A stretch of 64,000 nt of DNA, taken from contig JBFWOF010000022.1 of assembly GCA_050250665.1 (NCBI GenBank), positions 1 to 64,000 of the forward strand, given 5' to 3'. Under the pieces are notes generated by a model. It did not search any database. It was not told where the DNA came from and saw nothing but the letters and a program-made list of their open reading frames with translations. This document shows, piece by piece, positions 54,318-63,315 of the stretch (position 1 is its first letter; each line of letters begins with the position of its first letter). This stretch comes from JADKFD01 sp050250665 (GTDB taxonomy: Bacteria; Pseudomonadota; Gammaproteobacteria; Xanthomonadales; SZUA-5). Made by a program: the position numbers and the translations under genes.

Positions 54318-55217
54318 TCAAGCTGCCAGCGCGGTATCGAGGACCACGCCAGCGTGCCGCAAGGCCTCGCCCAGCGCGGGGCGGTGCTCTGGCGACAAGG
54401 GTAACAGCGGCAGCCTGAGTACATCCTGCATGCGTCGCATCATCGCCAGCCCGGCCTTGACCGGTGTCGGGTTCGGTTCCAGCCCGGAGGCCGCGTACAG
54501 GGGCGCAAGCATAGCGTCGATTTCCTTCGCTGCCTGCATATTGCCGGCTCGGGCGCTACGGTACAGTTCAGCGCAGGCCGCCGGCACACAATTGGCGACC
54601 ACCGAAATCAGGCCGTCGGCGCCGGCGGCGAATGCCCGCAACGCGGTCGGGTCGTCACCACTCAGGACCGCGAAGCCCGGCTGACGCAGTTCCAGCAGCG
54701 CCTGCATGCGGGCCGGATCCGGCAGCGCTTCCTTGACGCCGATGATCTGCGGATGCGGCGCCAGCTGGGCCACGGTTTCAGGCCGCAGATCGACGCCGGT
54801 GCGGGAAGGAACGTTATAGAGAATGACCGGCAGTCCGCCGGCCTCGGCCAGTTGCCGAAAATGCGCCACCAGGCCCGACTGCGTCGGTCGCGAGTAATAG
54901 GGCGTGACCGCCAGCACCGCATCGGCGCCGACGCCCCGTGCCAGCTGCGCCAGGCGCACGGCCCTGGCCGTCGAGGCGCCACCGGCACCGGCGATCACTG
55001 GCACTCGACCAGCGCTGCGGGAGACAGCGATCTGCAACAGTGCAGCCAGCTCGGATTCTTCCAGGGCGCCGGATTCGCCGGTCGATCCGCCGATCACCAG
55101 TCCATGGCTGCCCTGCTCCAGCTGCCAATCGACCAAAGCCTCGAAGGCCAGCAGATCAAGGGCACCACTGCGCTGAAACGGAGTCACCAAGGCCGGAATG
55201 CTGCCGTGTATGTGCAC
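54318..55217 (-). CDS. dapA: 4-hydroxy-tetrahydrodipicolinate synthase
   Basis: A 299-aa aldolase condensing pyruvate and aspartate semialdehyde, start of lysine/diaminopimelate synthesis. Signature GGSTGESGALEESE (res. 43-56), Y134 in YNVPSRTGVDL, Schiff-base K162 in IIGVKEAL, and FAVLSGDDPTALRAFAAGADGLISVVAN. Divergent from the gcvR-like gene and upstream of bamC, as in E. coli. Confidence 0.96.
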   Translation of the reverse strand: MHIHGSIPALVTPFQRSGALDLLAFEALVDWQLEQGSHGLVIGGSTGESGALEESELAALLQIAVSRSAGRVPVIAGAGGASTARAVRLAQLARGVGADAVLAVTPYYSRPTQSGLVAHFRQLAEAGGLPVILYNVPSRTGVDLRPETVAQLAPHPQIIGVKEALPDPARMQALLELRQPGFAVLSGDDPTALRAFAAGADGLISVVANCVPAACAELYRSARAGNMQAAKEIDAMLAPLYAASGLEPNPTPVKAGLAMMRRMQDVLRLPLLPLSPEHRPALGEALRHAGVVLDTALAA

Positions 55218-55348
55218 GAATGCTGGAGTCCATGGTAAAGCTGACCCCCGATCTTACTTGCGGCATTTCCGAGCTGACAAGTATCCTGTGGGGCTCAATC
55301 GGGCGTCCCATCGGGCAGCTCGTGCCTCCGCCCCTTCAGCTGAAGACC

Positions 55349-55909
55349 GTGTCCGAACCCAATCCCCGCCCGAACGTCCCCGAGAATCATCTGCTGATCT
55401 CGGCCATCGCACCCAATTCGGTGGCACTGCTGACCTATATCGGCAAGCGTGTGCTGGATGCCGGCTGCAATCTGCTGGAGGCGCGCGTGGCCTTGCTGGG
55501 TCAGGAAGTGTCGGTGCTGCTGCTGGCGTCGGGCTCCTGGGACGCCATCGCCAAGTGCGAGTCGGCGCTGGGCAAGGTGCAGCGTGACGACCAGATGGTG
55601 CTGACCATGCGCCGCACCAGCTCACGCGAGCTGACCGGCAGCAGTCTGCCCTACACGGTGGAAGTCATTGCCGCTGATCGCCCCGGCATTCTCTACCAGC
55701 TGGCGGAGTTCTTCTCGCGCCGCGGCATCAGCGTGGAAGCGCTGAACTCTTCGCGCTATCGCGCCGCACAGACCGGCGCGGAGATGTTCTCGGCCCAGAT
55801 CTCCATCGGCATTCCGGCAGCAGCGCATATTTCCAGCCTTCGTGAGGATTTCCTGGAGTTCTGCGACACCCTCAATCTGGACGCCATTCTGGAGCCGATC
55901 AAGGGCTAG
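55349..55909 (+). CDS. gcvR: GcvR-like ACT-domain regulator
   Basis: A 186-aa protein with two ACT domains (LLISAIAPNSVALLTYIGKRVLDAGCNLLEARVALLGQEVSVLLL and YTVEVIAADRPGILYQLAEFFSRRGISVEAL). In E. coli GcvR binds glycine and represses the gcv operon with GcvA, and sits next to dapA. GTG at 55349 gives the usual family length; an in-frame ATG at 55232 would run through the dapA promoter region. Its targets, gcvT and gcvH, are at 22.9-24.7 kb. Confidence 0.85.
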   Translation: MSEPNPRPNVPENHLLISAIAPNSVALLTYIGKRVLDAGCNLLEARVALLGQEVSVLLLASGSWDAIAKCESALGKVQRDDQMVLTMRRTSSRELTGSSLPYTVEVIAADRPGILYQLAEFFSRRGISVEALNSSRYRAAQTGAEMFSAQISIGIPAAAHISSLREDFLEFCDTLNLDAILEPIKG

Positions 55910-56032
55910 CCGGCATTTCTCACACCTGCGCGGGCTAGATCCGACAGCTGACCGGCCGTCTGGAGTCACGCGCACGGCTCGTTTTTTTTGGGCATTCTCG
56001 GAGGGCACACAGCGCCTGAGCCCGGAGACCCA

Positions 56033-57430
56033 ATGAGTCAGAAGAAGCGGATCTATGTTCTGGACACCAATGTACTGATGCACGACCCCAGCGCCGTGTT
56101 CCGCTTCGAGGAGCACGATGTCTATCTGCCCATGATGGTGCTGGAGGAACTGGACGCCGCCAAGAAGGGCACCTCGGAAGTCTCGCGCAATGTGCGCCAG
56201 GTCAGCCGCTTCCTCAACGAACTGCTGGAAGCCAACGGCGCCAACACGCTGGACAAGGGCATTGCCCTGAAGCGTCCCGATGGCCTCGATCTCGGACGCC
56301 ACAAGCCGCGCGGTCATTTGCGCTTCCAGACCACCGCCAACAAGGCCAACGGCCACAGCTTCGGCACGGTGATCCCGGACAACCAGATTCTGCACGCGGT
56401 GCTGCAGCTGCGCGAAGACCATCCGCGCACGCCGGTGGTGCTGGTCACCAAGGACATCAATCTGCGGATCAAGGCCAAGATCCACGGAATCTCGGCCGAG
56501 GACTACGAGAACGATCGGGCGCTGGACGATCTGGCGCTGCTCTACACCGGCGTCGATCTGCTCACGCCGGAGTTCTGGGGGCGGCATCCGGAGCTGGAAT
56601 CCTGGTCGGAGCGCGGTCGCACCTACTATCGGGTCAAGCTCAAGCGCAACGAGCGCTGGCACCCGAACCAGTTCCTGCATTTCGGCGACGACAATCAGGT
56701 CGCGCTGCGGGTGCTCAGGGTCGAGGGCGGCAAGGCGGTGCTGCAGATCGTCGATGACTACCAGAACAACCCGCATCGGGTCTGGGGTATCAGCGCCCGC
56801 AATCGCGAGCAGAATTTCGGGCTCAATGTGCTGATGGATCCGGAAGTCGACTTCGTGACCCTGCTCGGCACGGCCGGCACTGGCAAGACCCTGCTCGCCC
56901 TGGCCGCCGGCCTGGCCCAGACCATGGACCAGCAGCGCTACAAGGAGATCATCGTCACCCGGGCGACGGTACCGGTGGGCGAGGACATCGGCTTTCTGCC
57001 CGGCACCGAAGAAGAGAAGATGACGCCATGGATGGGCGCGCTCAACGACAATCTGGAAGTGCTGGCCAGCCCGCAGGATTCCAGCAACTGGGCCCGCCAG
57101 GCCACCAACGATCTGCTGTCCTCGCGGATCAAGGTGCGTTCGATGAGCTTCATGCGCGGACGTACCTTCCTGTCGCGCTACGTCATCGTCGACGAGGCCC
57201 AGAACCTGACCCCCAAGCAGATGAAGACGCTGCTGACCCGCGCCGGACCCGGCACCAAGATGGTGTGCCTGGGCAATGTCGAGCAGATCGACACGCCCTA
57301 TCTGACCGAAACCACCTCTGGTCTGACCTTTGCCGTCGACCGCTTCCAGTACTGGCCGCACAGCGCACACATCACCCTGCGCCGCGGCGAGCGCTCACGC
57401 CTGGCCGATTTCGCGTCGGAGGTGTTGTAG
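56033..57430 (+). CDS. PIN-domain PhoH family ATPase
   Basis: A 465-aa protein: N-terminal PIN nuclease-like domain (RIYVLDTNVLMHDPSAVFRFEEHDVYLPMMVLEELDAAKKG) and C-terminal PhoH ATPase (LGTAGTGKTLLALAAG Walker A at ~283-298, VIVDEAQNLTPKQMKTLLTR Walker B). The PIN-PhoH fusion (PhoH2-like) is associated with RNA helicase/RNase activity in other bacteria. Start is ATG 56033 behind CGGAGA; the open upstream frame adds only 15 codons. A TTTTTTTT run at 55983-55990 lies in the gap after gcvR without a clear hairpin. Confidence 0.92.
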   Translation: MSQKKRIYVLDTNVLMHDPSAVFRFEEHDVYLPMMVLEELDAAKKGTSEVSRNVRQVSRFLNELLEANGANTLDKGIALKRPDGLDLGRHKPRGHLRFQTTANKANGHSFGTVIPDNQILHAVLQLREDHPRTPVVLVTKDINLRIKAKIHGISAEDYENDRALDDLALLYTGVDLLTPEFWGRHPELESWSERGRTYYRVKLKRNERWHPNQFLHFGDDNQVALRVLRVEGGKAVLQIVDDYQNNPHRVWGISARNREQNFGLNVLMDPEVDFVTLLGTAGTGKTLLALAAGLAQTMDQQRYKEIIVTRATVPVGEDIGFLPGTEEEKMTPWMGALNDNLEVLASPQDSSNWARQATNDLLSSRIKVRSMSFMRGRTFLSRYVIVDEAQNLTPKQMKTLLTRAGPGTKMVCLGNVEQIDTPYLTETTSGLTFAVDRFQYWPHSAHITLRRGERSRLADFASEVL

Positions 57431-57458
57431 GCGGACCACAAGCTTGGGGACGGGGAGC

Positions 57459-58135
57459 AGCGGAGCAAGCTCCGCTCTACCAGAGCATCGGTGTACGAGG
57501 CTGTCGTAGTGCCAAGTTTGCTCGGCAGGGTCTGCGGCGCTTCGAGCTCCTGTAGGTCCCGACTTGTCTGGACGCTACGGCCCTGTCCCGGCCAGGAGCG
57601 TTCGGACAAGTCCGAACCCACAACAGCCAAGGCAGCGGAGCAAGCTCCGCTCTACCAGAGCATCGGTGCACGAGGCTGTCGTAGTGCCGAGCTTGCTCGG
57701 CAGGGTCTGCGGCATTTGCATCTGTGCCCTCGACAAAAGCCAAGAGCCGAGCAAGAGCAGCGGAGCAAGCTCCGCTCTACCAAAGCACCGGTGTACGAGG
57801 CTGTCGTAGTGCCGAGCTTGCTCGGCAGGACCTGCGGCATTTTCGTCCGTGCCCTCGACAGAAGCCAGAAGCCGAGGAAAAGCAGCGGAGCAAGCTCCGC
57901 TCTACCAGAGCATTGGTGTACGTGGCTGTCGTAGTGCCGAGCTTGCTCGGCAGGGTCAGCGGTGCTTTTGGCTCCTGTAGGTCCAGAATAGTCTGGACGC
58001 TACGGCCCTGTGCCGGCCAGAAGCGTTCGGACAAGTCCGAACCCACAACAGCCTAGGCAGCGGAGCAAGCTCCGCTCTACCAGATCGTTGGGGTGCAAGC
58101 CTTTGCCGTTGCTGCCGGGCTTGCCCGGCAGGCGT
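57459..58135. repeat. Five-unit array of alternating palindromes, 125/175-bp period
   Basis: GCGGAGCAAGCTCCGC (stem GCGGAGC, loop AA) starts near 57460, 57635, 57760, 57885 and 58060: spacings 175, 125, 125, 175. Between them GTAG-headed GCCGAGCTTGCTCGGC palindromes recur, and the long spacings also contain a GTAGGTCC-type palindrome and GTTCGGACAAGTCCGAAC. It fills the PhoH-FadL gap; no gene. Confidence 0.92.
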
Positions 58136-58138
58136 GCT

Positions 58139-59311
58139 TCAGAACCTGAGGTTCCACATGGCTTCGAACTCGAAATGAGTCGAGTCGGTGGGATCCACGT
58201 TGCGGGCGAAGGGTGAGCCCAGCACGTATTCGGCGCCGGCATAGCTGGCCGTCAAGCGCACTTCACCCAGGGTGCCCAGTGAGCGGCCGAGACCCAGCGA
58301 CCAGTTGGAATCGCTCTGGATACCCGAAATCGCCTGCTGCAACAGCGGCGCGGTGGGATTGGGCTGCAGACTGGTGCTGTAGCGCAGGGCCCACTGCCAA
58401 CGCTGATCGCCGCCTTGAAGGGCTGCGGAATAGACGGTCAGGTCTTCCCAGGCAAAACTGGGGCTGGAGCTGTCTCCCAGCAGGGACAGGAAACGGTTCG
58501 GCAGCGCGTAGCTGGAGAAGCCGTTGATGTCGCTGTAGAACACATGCTCGGCCCCAAGCACCAGCTGCGCTCCAGGCGCCAGCTGTGCCGACACGCCAAA
58601 CGCTGCAGATGCCGGAATGTCCAGATCACCAGGCTCGGAATAGACGCCTTGATAGGACTTGTAGGTGTTCATGTCCACGCGCGAGCGCAGGCCCATGCTC
58701 CAGCTGACCCGGTCGGCCACGGGTGCGCCGATGGCGAAAGCCAGGCCGGTGCCCCGCGACTCCTCGGTGCTGACCGCAGATCCCGGCAACTGGCTGTCGG
58801 GCGAATCCACCAGTGGCGACAGGGTGCCACTGGCGAAGCGCTGGTCGGCAAAGACCGCATCCACGCCGATGGAGAAACCTGCATTCGACTGTACGAACAG
58901 GCCGGAGGTCAGCACCCGCCGGTCCAGCGAACCATCACTGATGGCGGACACGGTGGGATCGCTGCTGGCTTGCAGCCGCGAGTCAGGACGATCGGTGAGG
59001 CGCATGGCGCGCGCGAACAGAGTCCAGTCCTGCCCGGATGCCAGCGGCACCACCAGCAGATCACTGATCACCCTGCTCAAGGGATTGAGCGATGGCGCTT
59101 CGGCCAGCGCCTCAAGCTCTACCCAGGAAAAATTGGGCGCCAGCCGCTGGGCGGCCGCGACCCGCAACGGACCCCGGAGCACGGTCTTGGTCGACGTGCC
59201 GGAATCCCCCAAATAACCGTTGGCCGGCTGCTGGGCTAAGAGAAAAGAAGGGACGGCGAGGAGTAAACTCGCCGTCCCAATCAAAGTTTTCAAGTGTGCT
59301 CTCGCCTGCAT
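58139..59311 (-). CDS. FadL/OmpP1-like outer-membrane beta-barrel protein
   Basis: A 390-aa exported protein with signal peptide (LIGTASLLLAVPSFLLAQQ), a body of alternating amphipathic strands and a C-terminal aromatic residue (FEFEAMWNLRF), the usual outer-membrane sorting end. WSMGLRSRVDMNTYKSYQG and ASAAFGVSAQLAPGAQLVLGAEHVFYSDI resemble FadL/TodX barrels that import fatty acids or hydrocarbons. The N-terminal hatch motif NPAF typical of FadL is not obvious, so the assignment to that family is likely, not certain. Confidence 0.7.
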   Translation of the reverse strand: MQARAHLKTLIGTASLLLAVPSFLLAQQPANGYLGDSGTSTKTVLRGPLRVAAAQRLAPNFSWVELEALAEAPSLNPLSRVISDLLVVPLASGQDWTLFARAMRLTDRPDSRLQASSDPTVSAISDGSLDRRVLTSGLFVQSNAGFSIGVDAVFADQRFASGTLSPLVDSPDSQLPGSAVSTEESRGTGLAFAIGAPVADRVSWSMGLRSRVDMNTYKSYQGVYSEPGDLDIPASAAFGVSAQLAPGAQLVLGAEHVFYSDINGFSSYALPNRFLSLLGDSSSPSFAWEDLTVYSAALQGGDQRWQWALRYSTSLQPNPTAPLLQQAISGIQSDSNWSLGLGRSLGTLGEVRLTASYAGAEYVLGSPFARNVDPTDSTHFEFEAMWNLRF

Positions 59312-59366
59312 GCCCCTGAAGCCCGCTAGAAGAGAAGGAGTGTTGCTTCTAGCCGACGCCAGAATC

Positions 59367-59425
59367 GCAAAAAAACAACAGCGCGTCAAGTACGCAACAC
59401 TCTCTATTTTTCGTTGTTTTTTTGC
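59367..59425. promoter_or_regulatory. Inverted repeat between divergent FadL-like gene and thiD
   Basis: Perfect 13-bp arms GCAAAAAAACAAC (59367-59379) and GTTGTTTTTTTGC (59413-59425), spacer 33 bp, ending 14 bp before the thiD start. AT-rich in a GC-rich genome. Could be an operator or transcript hairpin; a second short palindrome CTAGAAG..CTTCTAG is at about 59325-59352. Confidence 0.6.
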
Positions 59426-59439
59426 CACAGGACTGACTC

Positions 59440-60258
59440 ATGACCCTGCCCGCCAAACCGCACGCCTTTGCCTTGACGATAGCCGGATCCGACTCGGGCG
59501 GGGGCGCCGGTATCCAGGCCGATCTGCGCAGCTTTGCCAGCCAGGGTGTTTACGGACTCAGCGCCATCACCGCGGTGACGGCGCAGAACTCGCTGGCCGT
59601 GAGCGCCGTGCAAGTGCTGTCCACGCGCCTGATCCGGGCCCAGATTCAGGCGGTGGCCACCGATTTTCCGGTGGCGGCGGTCAAGACCGGCATGCTGGCC
59701 AGTCGCGCCATCGTGCGCCTGGTCGCGGCGGCGGCCCGGGGTGCGCTGGCGAATCGTCCCTGGGTGGTTGATCCGGTGATGATCGCCACCTCGGGCGCGA
59801 CCTTGCTGCGCGCCGACGCCGAGCGCAGCGTGCGCGAGGATCTGCTCCCGCTGGCCACCGTACTGACGCCGAACGTGCCTGAAGCCGAAGTGCTGCTGGG
59901 TCGCAAGCTGAGCCGTCAGAGCCAGCTGGAGCGGGCTGCCGCCGACCTGCGCGAACTCGGCGCGCACACCGTGCTGCTCAAGGGCGGACACGTTCCCGGG
60001 CGGGAGGTCATCGACGTCTACGCCGATGCCGGGGGCATCAGCCTGTATCGGGCCCCGCGCCGCCGGCTCAACGGACACGGCACCGGATGCTGTCTGGCCT
60101 CGCTGATCGCGGCTCGACTGGCCCTGGGCGAGGCACCGGCGGCCGCAGTGGCGGCTGCGATAGCCGCCTTCCGCGTGGCGCTGGAACACGGCGCAGTCGT
60201 TGGCAGTGCGCCGGTCTGGGTGCCCTATCCGCTGGGACCGCAGGAACTGCGCAGCTGA
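59440..60258 (+). CDS. thiD: Hydroxymethylpyrimidine/phosphomethylpyrimidine kinase
   Basis: A 272-aa ribokinase-fold kinase that makes HMP-pyrophosphate for thiamine. ALTIAGSDSGGGAGIQADLRSF, AITAVTAQNSLAV, VVDPVMIATSGATLL and the ATP/anion-hole motif RRLNGHGTGCCLASLIAA are all present. No TPP riboswitch pattern is recognisable upstream. Convergent with icd, 20 bp gap. Confidence 0.95.
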   Translation: MTLPAKPHAFALTIAGSDSGGGAGIQADLRSFASQGVYGLSAITAVTAQNSLAVSAVQVLSTRLIRAQIQAVATDFPVAAVKTGMLASRAIVRLVAAAARGALANRPWVVDPVMIATSGATLLRADAERSVREDLLPLATVLTPNVPEAEVLLGRKLSRQSQLERAAADLRELGAHTVLLKGGHVPGREVIDVYADAGGISLYRAPRRRLNGHGTGCCLASLIAARLALGEAPAAAVAAAIAAFRVALEHGAVVGSAPVWVPYPLGPQELRS

Positions 60259-60277
60259 GTGCGCGCCCCGGATCCGC

Positions 60278-61291
60278 TCAGGCGTCGTTGATCCGAGCTA
60301 CCAAAGCCGCCGTGAACTCGTCGGTACCGGCGCTCCCGCCCATGTCGCGGGTGAGTCGGTCCTTGGCCGTCAGCGTGGCGGTGATGGCCGCACGCAGCCG
60401 CTGAGCGGCATCGGCCAGCCCCAGGTGATCGAGCATCAGGGCCGCCGCCAGCAACAGCGCAATCGGATTGGCCACGCCCTTGCCGGCAATATCCGGCGCA
60501 GAACCGTGAACCGCCTCGAAGATGGCCGCATCGGTGCCGATGTTGGCTCCGGGCGCCAGACCCAGGCCCCCCACCAGTCCGGCACACAGATCCGACAGAA
60601 TGTCGCCGAACAGATTGGTGGTGACGATGACATCGAATTGATGTGGGTTCATCACCAGTTGCATGCAGGCGTTGTCGACGATCATGTCGTTGACTTCAAT
60701 GCCCGGATAGTCCTTGGCGATGGCCCTGGCCGTGCGCAGGAACAAACCCGAGGTGGTCTTCAGGATGTTGGCCTTGTGCACGATGGTGATGCGCTTGCGG
60801 CCGGTACGCACGGCCAGATCAAAGGCATAGCGGGCAATGCGCTCGGAGCCGCGGCGGGTCACCTGAATCATCGATTGCGCCATCTCGCCATCGGCCGACA
60901 GCGTCTGTCCCTCGCTGCGGTAGGCGCCCTCGGTGTTCTCGCGCACCGTCAGCAAATCGATGTCGCTGTGGCGCGAGCGGGTGTTGGGGAAGGACAGCGC
61001 CGGCCTGACGTTGGCGTAGAGGTCGAAGCGGCGACGCAATTCCACGTTGAGCGAGGAAAAACCCTCGCCGACCGGTGTGGTCAAGGGCCCCTTCAAGGCC
61101 ACGCGCGTGCGCGTGATCGATTCCAGCGTACTCGCCGGCAGCAGACTGCCATGCTCTTCCATGGCCGCCAGACCAGCACTGGCGAATTCAAAGGCCAGGC
61201 CGCAATCCAACGCTTCAAGTACGCGCAGCGTGGCGTCGGTGATTTCGGGGCCGATTCCGTCGCCACGGATGACCGTGATGGTTTTATTCAT
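60278..61291 (-). CDS. icd: NAD-dependent isocitrate dehydrogenase
   Basis: A 337-aa beta-decarboxylating dehydrogenase: ITVIRGDGIGPEI, LLTVRENTEGAYRSEGQ, RRGSERIARYAFDLA, VHKANILK, and AVHGSAPDIAGKGVANPIALLLAAALML. The size and the HGSAPDIAGK segment place it with the NAD-linked isocitrate/isopropylmalate/tartrate dehydrogenase group; the RENTEG segment favours isocitrate dehydrogenase, a form found in Xanthomonadales. Start MNKTITVIRGDGIGP; ATG four codons earlier is possible. Confidence 0.88.
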   Translation of the reverse strand: MNKTITVIRGDGIGPEITDATLRVLEALDCGLAFEFASAGLAAMEEHGSLLPASTLESITRTRVALKGPLTTPVGEGFSSLNVELRRRFDLYANVRPALSFPNTRSRHSDIDLLTVRENTEGAYRSEGQTLSADGEMAQSMIQVTRRGSERIARYAFDLAVRTGRKRITIVHKANILKTTSGLFLRTARAIAKDYPGIEVNDMIVDNACMQLVMNPHQFDVIVTTNLFGDILSDLCAGLVGGLGLAPGANIGTDAAIFEAVHGSAPDIAGKGVANPIALLLAAALMLDHLGLADAAQRLRAAITATLTAKDRLTRDMGGSAGTDEFTAALVARINDA

Positions 61292-61432
61292 TAGAATTGC
61301 CAAGCAATGTGACGTAAATGACTACCGGAAGGACTCGCGGTCGGCGTAAACTAGACCCCTGCGTCCGGTGCGGCAACTCGCCGATGGTCGTGGATTGTCA
61401 TGTGGTTCAGCAGAAAGCAGACGAGGTGGGCG

Positions 61433-62539
61433 ATGCGCACATTGATGGCGATGATGGGGATGATCCTGTGTCTGCCACTGCAGGCGGTGGCGCAGGCAGG
61501 CCTGCACCAGATCGAGACCATACCCGCCACGCCGGTGGCCGGCAGTGCCTTCCAGATCCGGGTCACGGGTTCCTGGCCCAACACCTGCGCGCCTGAAGTC
61601 ATGCCGGTGGTTGTCGACGGCGTCAACATTGACGTGTCCGTACGCCAGCGCGATGCCATCTGCGGCGCCGCCATCACACCTTATTCAGTCGTGGTCGATC
61701 CCGCCGCCGTGGCGCCGGCCGGCTTTCCGGGCAGCCGCATCTATCGGGTACGGTTCTCGATCAAGGATGCGATCAATCAGCCCAAGTTGCTGGCCTTCCG
61801 CACCGTCGATCTGACCGCCCCCAGCGCTCATGATGTCCAGCCTGAAGCAGGCTTCTGGACGCCAGATCCGCTCGGCGAGTTCCAGACCAGCGGCAGCGGC
61901 ATCGGCTTCATGGTTGAACGGCAGGGCACCACGCTGGCCATGACCACCAATGCCTATACCCTGAACGGTCAGGCCGCCTGGTATCTCAGCGCCGGCGCCA
62001 TTGCGCGTTCGAGCTTCCGCGGCGACCTGCTGCGCTCGATCGGTGGACAGCCGCTCTGGGGCACCTATCGCGGGGCACAGTCGGTGGAACCTGCGGGCAA
62101 TGTCGATATCGAATTCACCACCAACTCGAGCGCCGTGGTCTGGTACGCGCGGCCCGGCGGCGAAGGCATCTTCGACGAACTGGAGCTGATGCCGATCTCG
62201 ATCCATCGGATGAACTTCGCGCTGGCGGCAGACGGTCGCGCCCTGGCCGGCGTGTGGGCCTTCAGCGGCTATGACCCGAACAGTCAGGTCTCACCCAAGA
62301 CCCTGCGCTTCAGCTACCGCGAAGACCGCATCCTCGCCACCGAAGCCATTCTGGTGTCCGCGGAAGGCTATGAGTTGCGCTGCGCCATCGATCCGGAACA
62401 GGCGGAAGTGGCGCCCTCGGTCTGTCGACTGCTCTACGGCGGCGCCGATGTCGCGCGCTTCGACAACAACGGTCTGACCCGCCTCTCCGGCCACAGCGCC
62501 AACGGCGACGACATCACCCTGGTGCGTCTGGGCGACTGA
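61433..62539 (+). CDS. Secreted hypothetical protein with beta modules
   Basis: A 368-aa exported protein: signal peptide MRTLMAMMGMILCLPLQAVAQA with GAGG six bases before the ATG (an upstream ATG at 61400 gives a longer n-region). Residues ~25-125 form an Ig-like/beta region with two cysteines (NTCAPEV, DAICGAA). The rest begins EAGFWTPDP...GFMVERQGTTLAMTTNAYTLNGQAAWYLSAGAI and resembles the GLWYDRDRDGHGVDF modules of the metalloprotease at 25.8 kb in their G-x-W...G-x-G...Y...WY...G order. Function unknown. Confidence 0.8.
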   Translation: MRTLMAMMGMILCLPLQAVAQAGLHQIETIPATPVAGSAFQIRVTGSWPNTCAPEVMPVVVDGVNIDVSVRQRDAICGAAITPYSVVVDPAAVAPAGFPGSRIYRVRFSIKDAINQPKLLAFRTVDLTAPSAHDVQPEAGFWTPDPLGEFQTSGSGIGFMVERQGTTLAMTTNAYTLNGQAAWYLSAGAIARSSFRGDLLRSIGGQPLWGTYRGAQSVEPAGNVDIEFTTNSSAVVWYARPGGEGIFDELELMPISIHRMNFALAADGRALAGVWAFSGYDPNSQVSPKTLRFSYREDRILATEAILVSAEGYELRCAIDPEQAEVAPSVCRLLYGGADVARFDNNGLTRLSGHSANGDDITLVRLGD

Positions 62540-62603
62540 CGCCGGTACTGCTCTGGCGCGAGGCCTTCATCGGCTGACGCCAGAGCCATCATCCGCATCA
62601 CGA

Positions 62604-62978
62604 TCAGCCTGCTGCCGGGGCACTCCCGGCATCTGCGGCAGCGAGTTCGTCGAGAAAATCGACCGCCCGGCGCAGATGCGGAATGACGATCGAGCCACCA
62701 ACCACCAGGCCCACGCTCATCGCCTCGAAGATCTCCTCGAAGCTGAGGCCAGCCTGTCGGCATTGCGCCAGGTGGTAGCTCACGCAGTCATCGCACCGCA
62801 ACACCAGCGAAGCCACCAGGCCCAGCAACTCCTTGGTGCGCACATCCAGATGCCCACCCTCGCCGTAGCACTGGCGATCGAGTGCAAAAAAGCGCCGCGC
62901 GACCTGATTGTCGATACCGAGGATGCGCTCGTTCATGCGCTGCCGGTAGGACACGAACTCCTTCAGACGCCCGCTCAT
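62604..62978 (-). CDS. Carboxymuconolactone decarboxylase (AhpD-like) family protein
   Basis: A 124-aa all-helical protein of the CMD/AhpD fold, with the redox motif C-D-D-C in LVASLVLRCDDCVSYHLAQCRQAG and a downstream His. Such proteins act as peroxiredoxin partners or peroxidases. Its start overlaps the stop of glutaredoxin (4 bp, ATGA), which supports a thiol-redox role. Confidence 0.85.
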   Translation of the reverse strand: MSGRLKEFVSYRQRMNERILGIDNQVARRFFALDRQCYGEGGHLDVRTKELLGLVASLVLRCDDCVSYHLAQCRQAGLSFEEIFEAMSVGLVVGGSIVIPHLRRAVDFLDELAAADAGSAPAAG

Positions 62979-63241
62979 ACAGCACTCCCGGCCAGCATCG
63001 GGTCCAGTTTGCCAGCTCGGTCCAGCGCCACCAGATCGTCATGACCACCCACATGCTCACCATTGATGAAGATCTGCGGCACGGTCCGGCGCTGACTGCG
63101 GGTCAGCATTTCCTCCCGCCGCTGCGGCGACAGATCCACCCGGATCTCCTCGATCTGGGTCGCACCCTTGCGCGACAGCAAGCCCTTGGCAGCTATGCAA
63201 TAAGGGCAGATCGCCGTGGTGTACATCTCGATTTTTGCCAT
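62975..63241 (-). CDS. grxC: Glutaredoxin 3
   Basis: An 88-aa GSH-dependent thiol-disulphide oxidoreductase with the active site C-P-Y-C (YTTAICPYCIAAKGLLS), the cis-proline TVPQIFINGEHVGGHDDL region, and family length. Overlaps the AhpD-like gene; 75 bp downstream of the DsrC-like gene. Confidence 0.95.
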   Translation of the reverse strand: MAKIEMYTTAICPYCIAAKGLLSRKGATQIEEIRVDLSPQRREEMLTRSQRRTVPQIFINGEHVGGHDDLVALDRAGKLDPMLAGSAV

Positions 63242-63315
63242 GGGCGTTTACTCCGGGGTGGATGAGGGAAAGGCAAGGGGCGCCGCCGGCTCGCTGGCGC
63301 CAGCAAGGCAATGCT

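Noticed and set aside
57461..58135. CRISPR array
   Set aside because: Repeat units are palindromic and spacers are themselves repeats of 125/175 bp; no cas genes nearby.
59312..59439. TPP riboswitch before thiD
   Set aside because: No CTGAGA-type core; the gap has only A/T tract inverted repeats.
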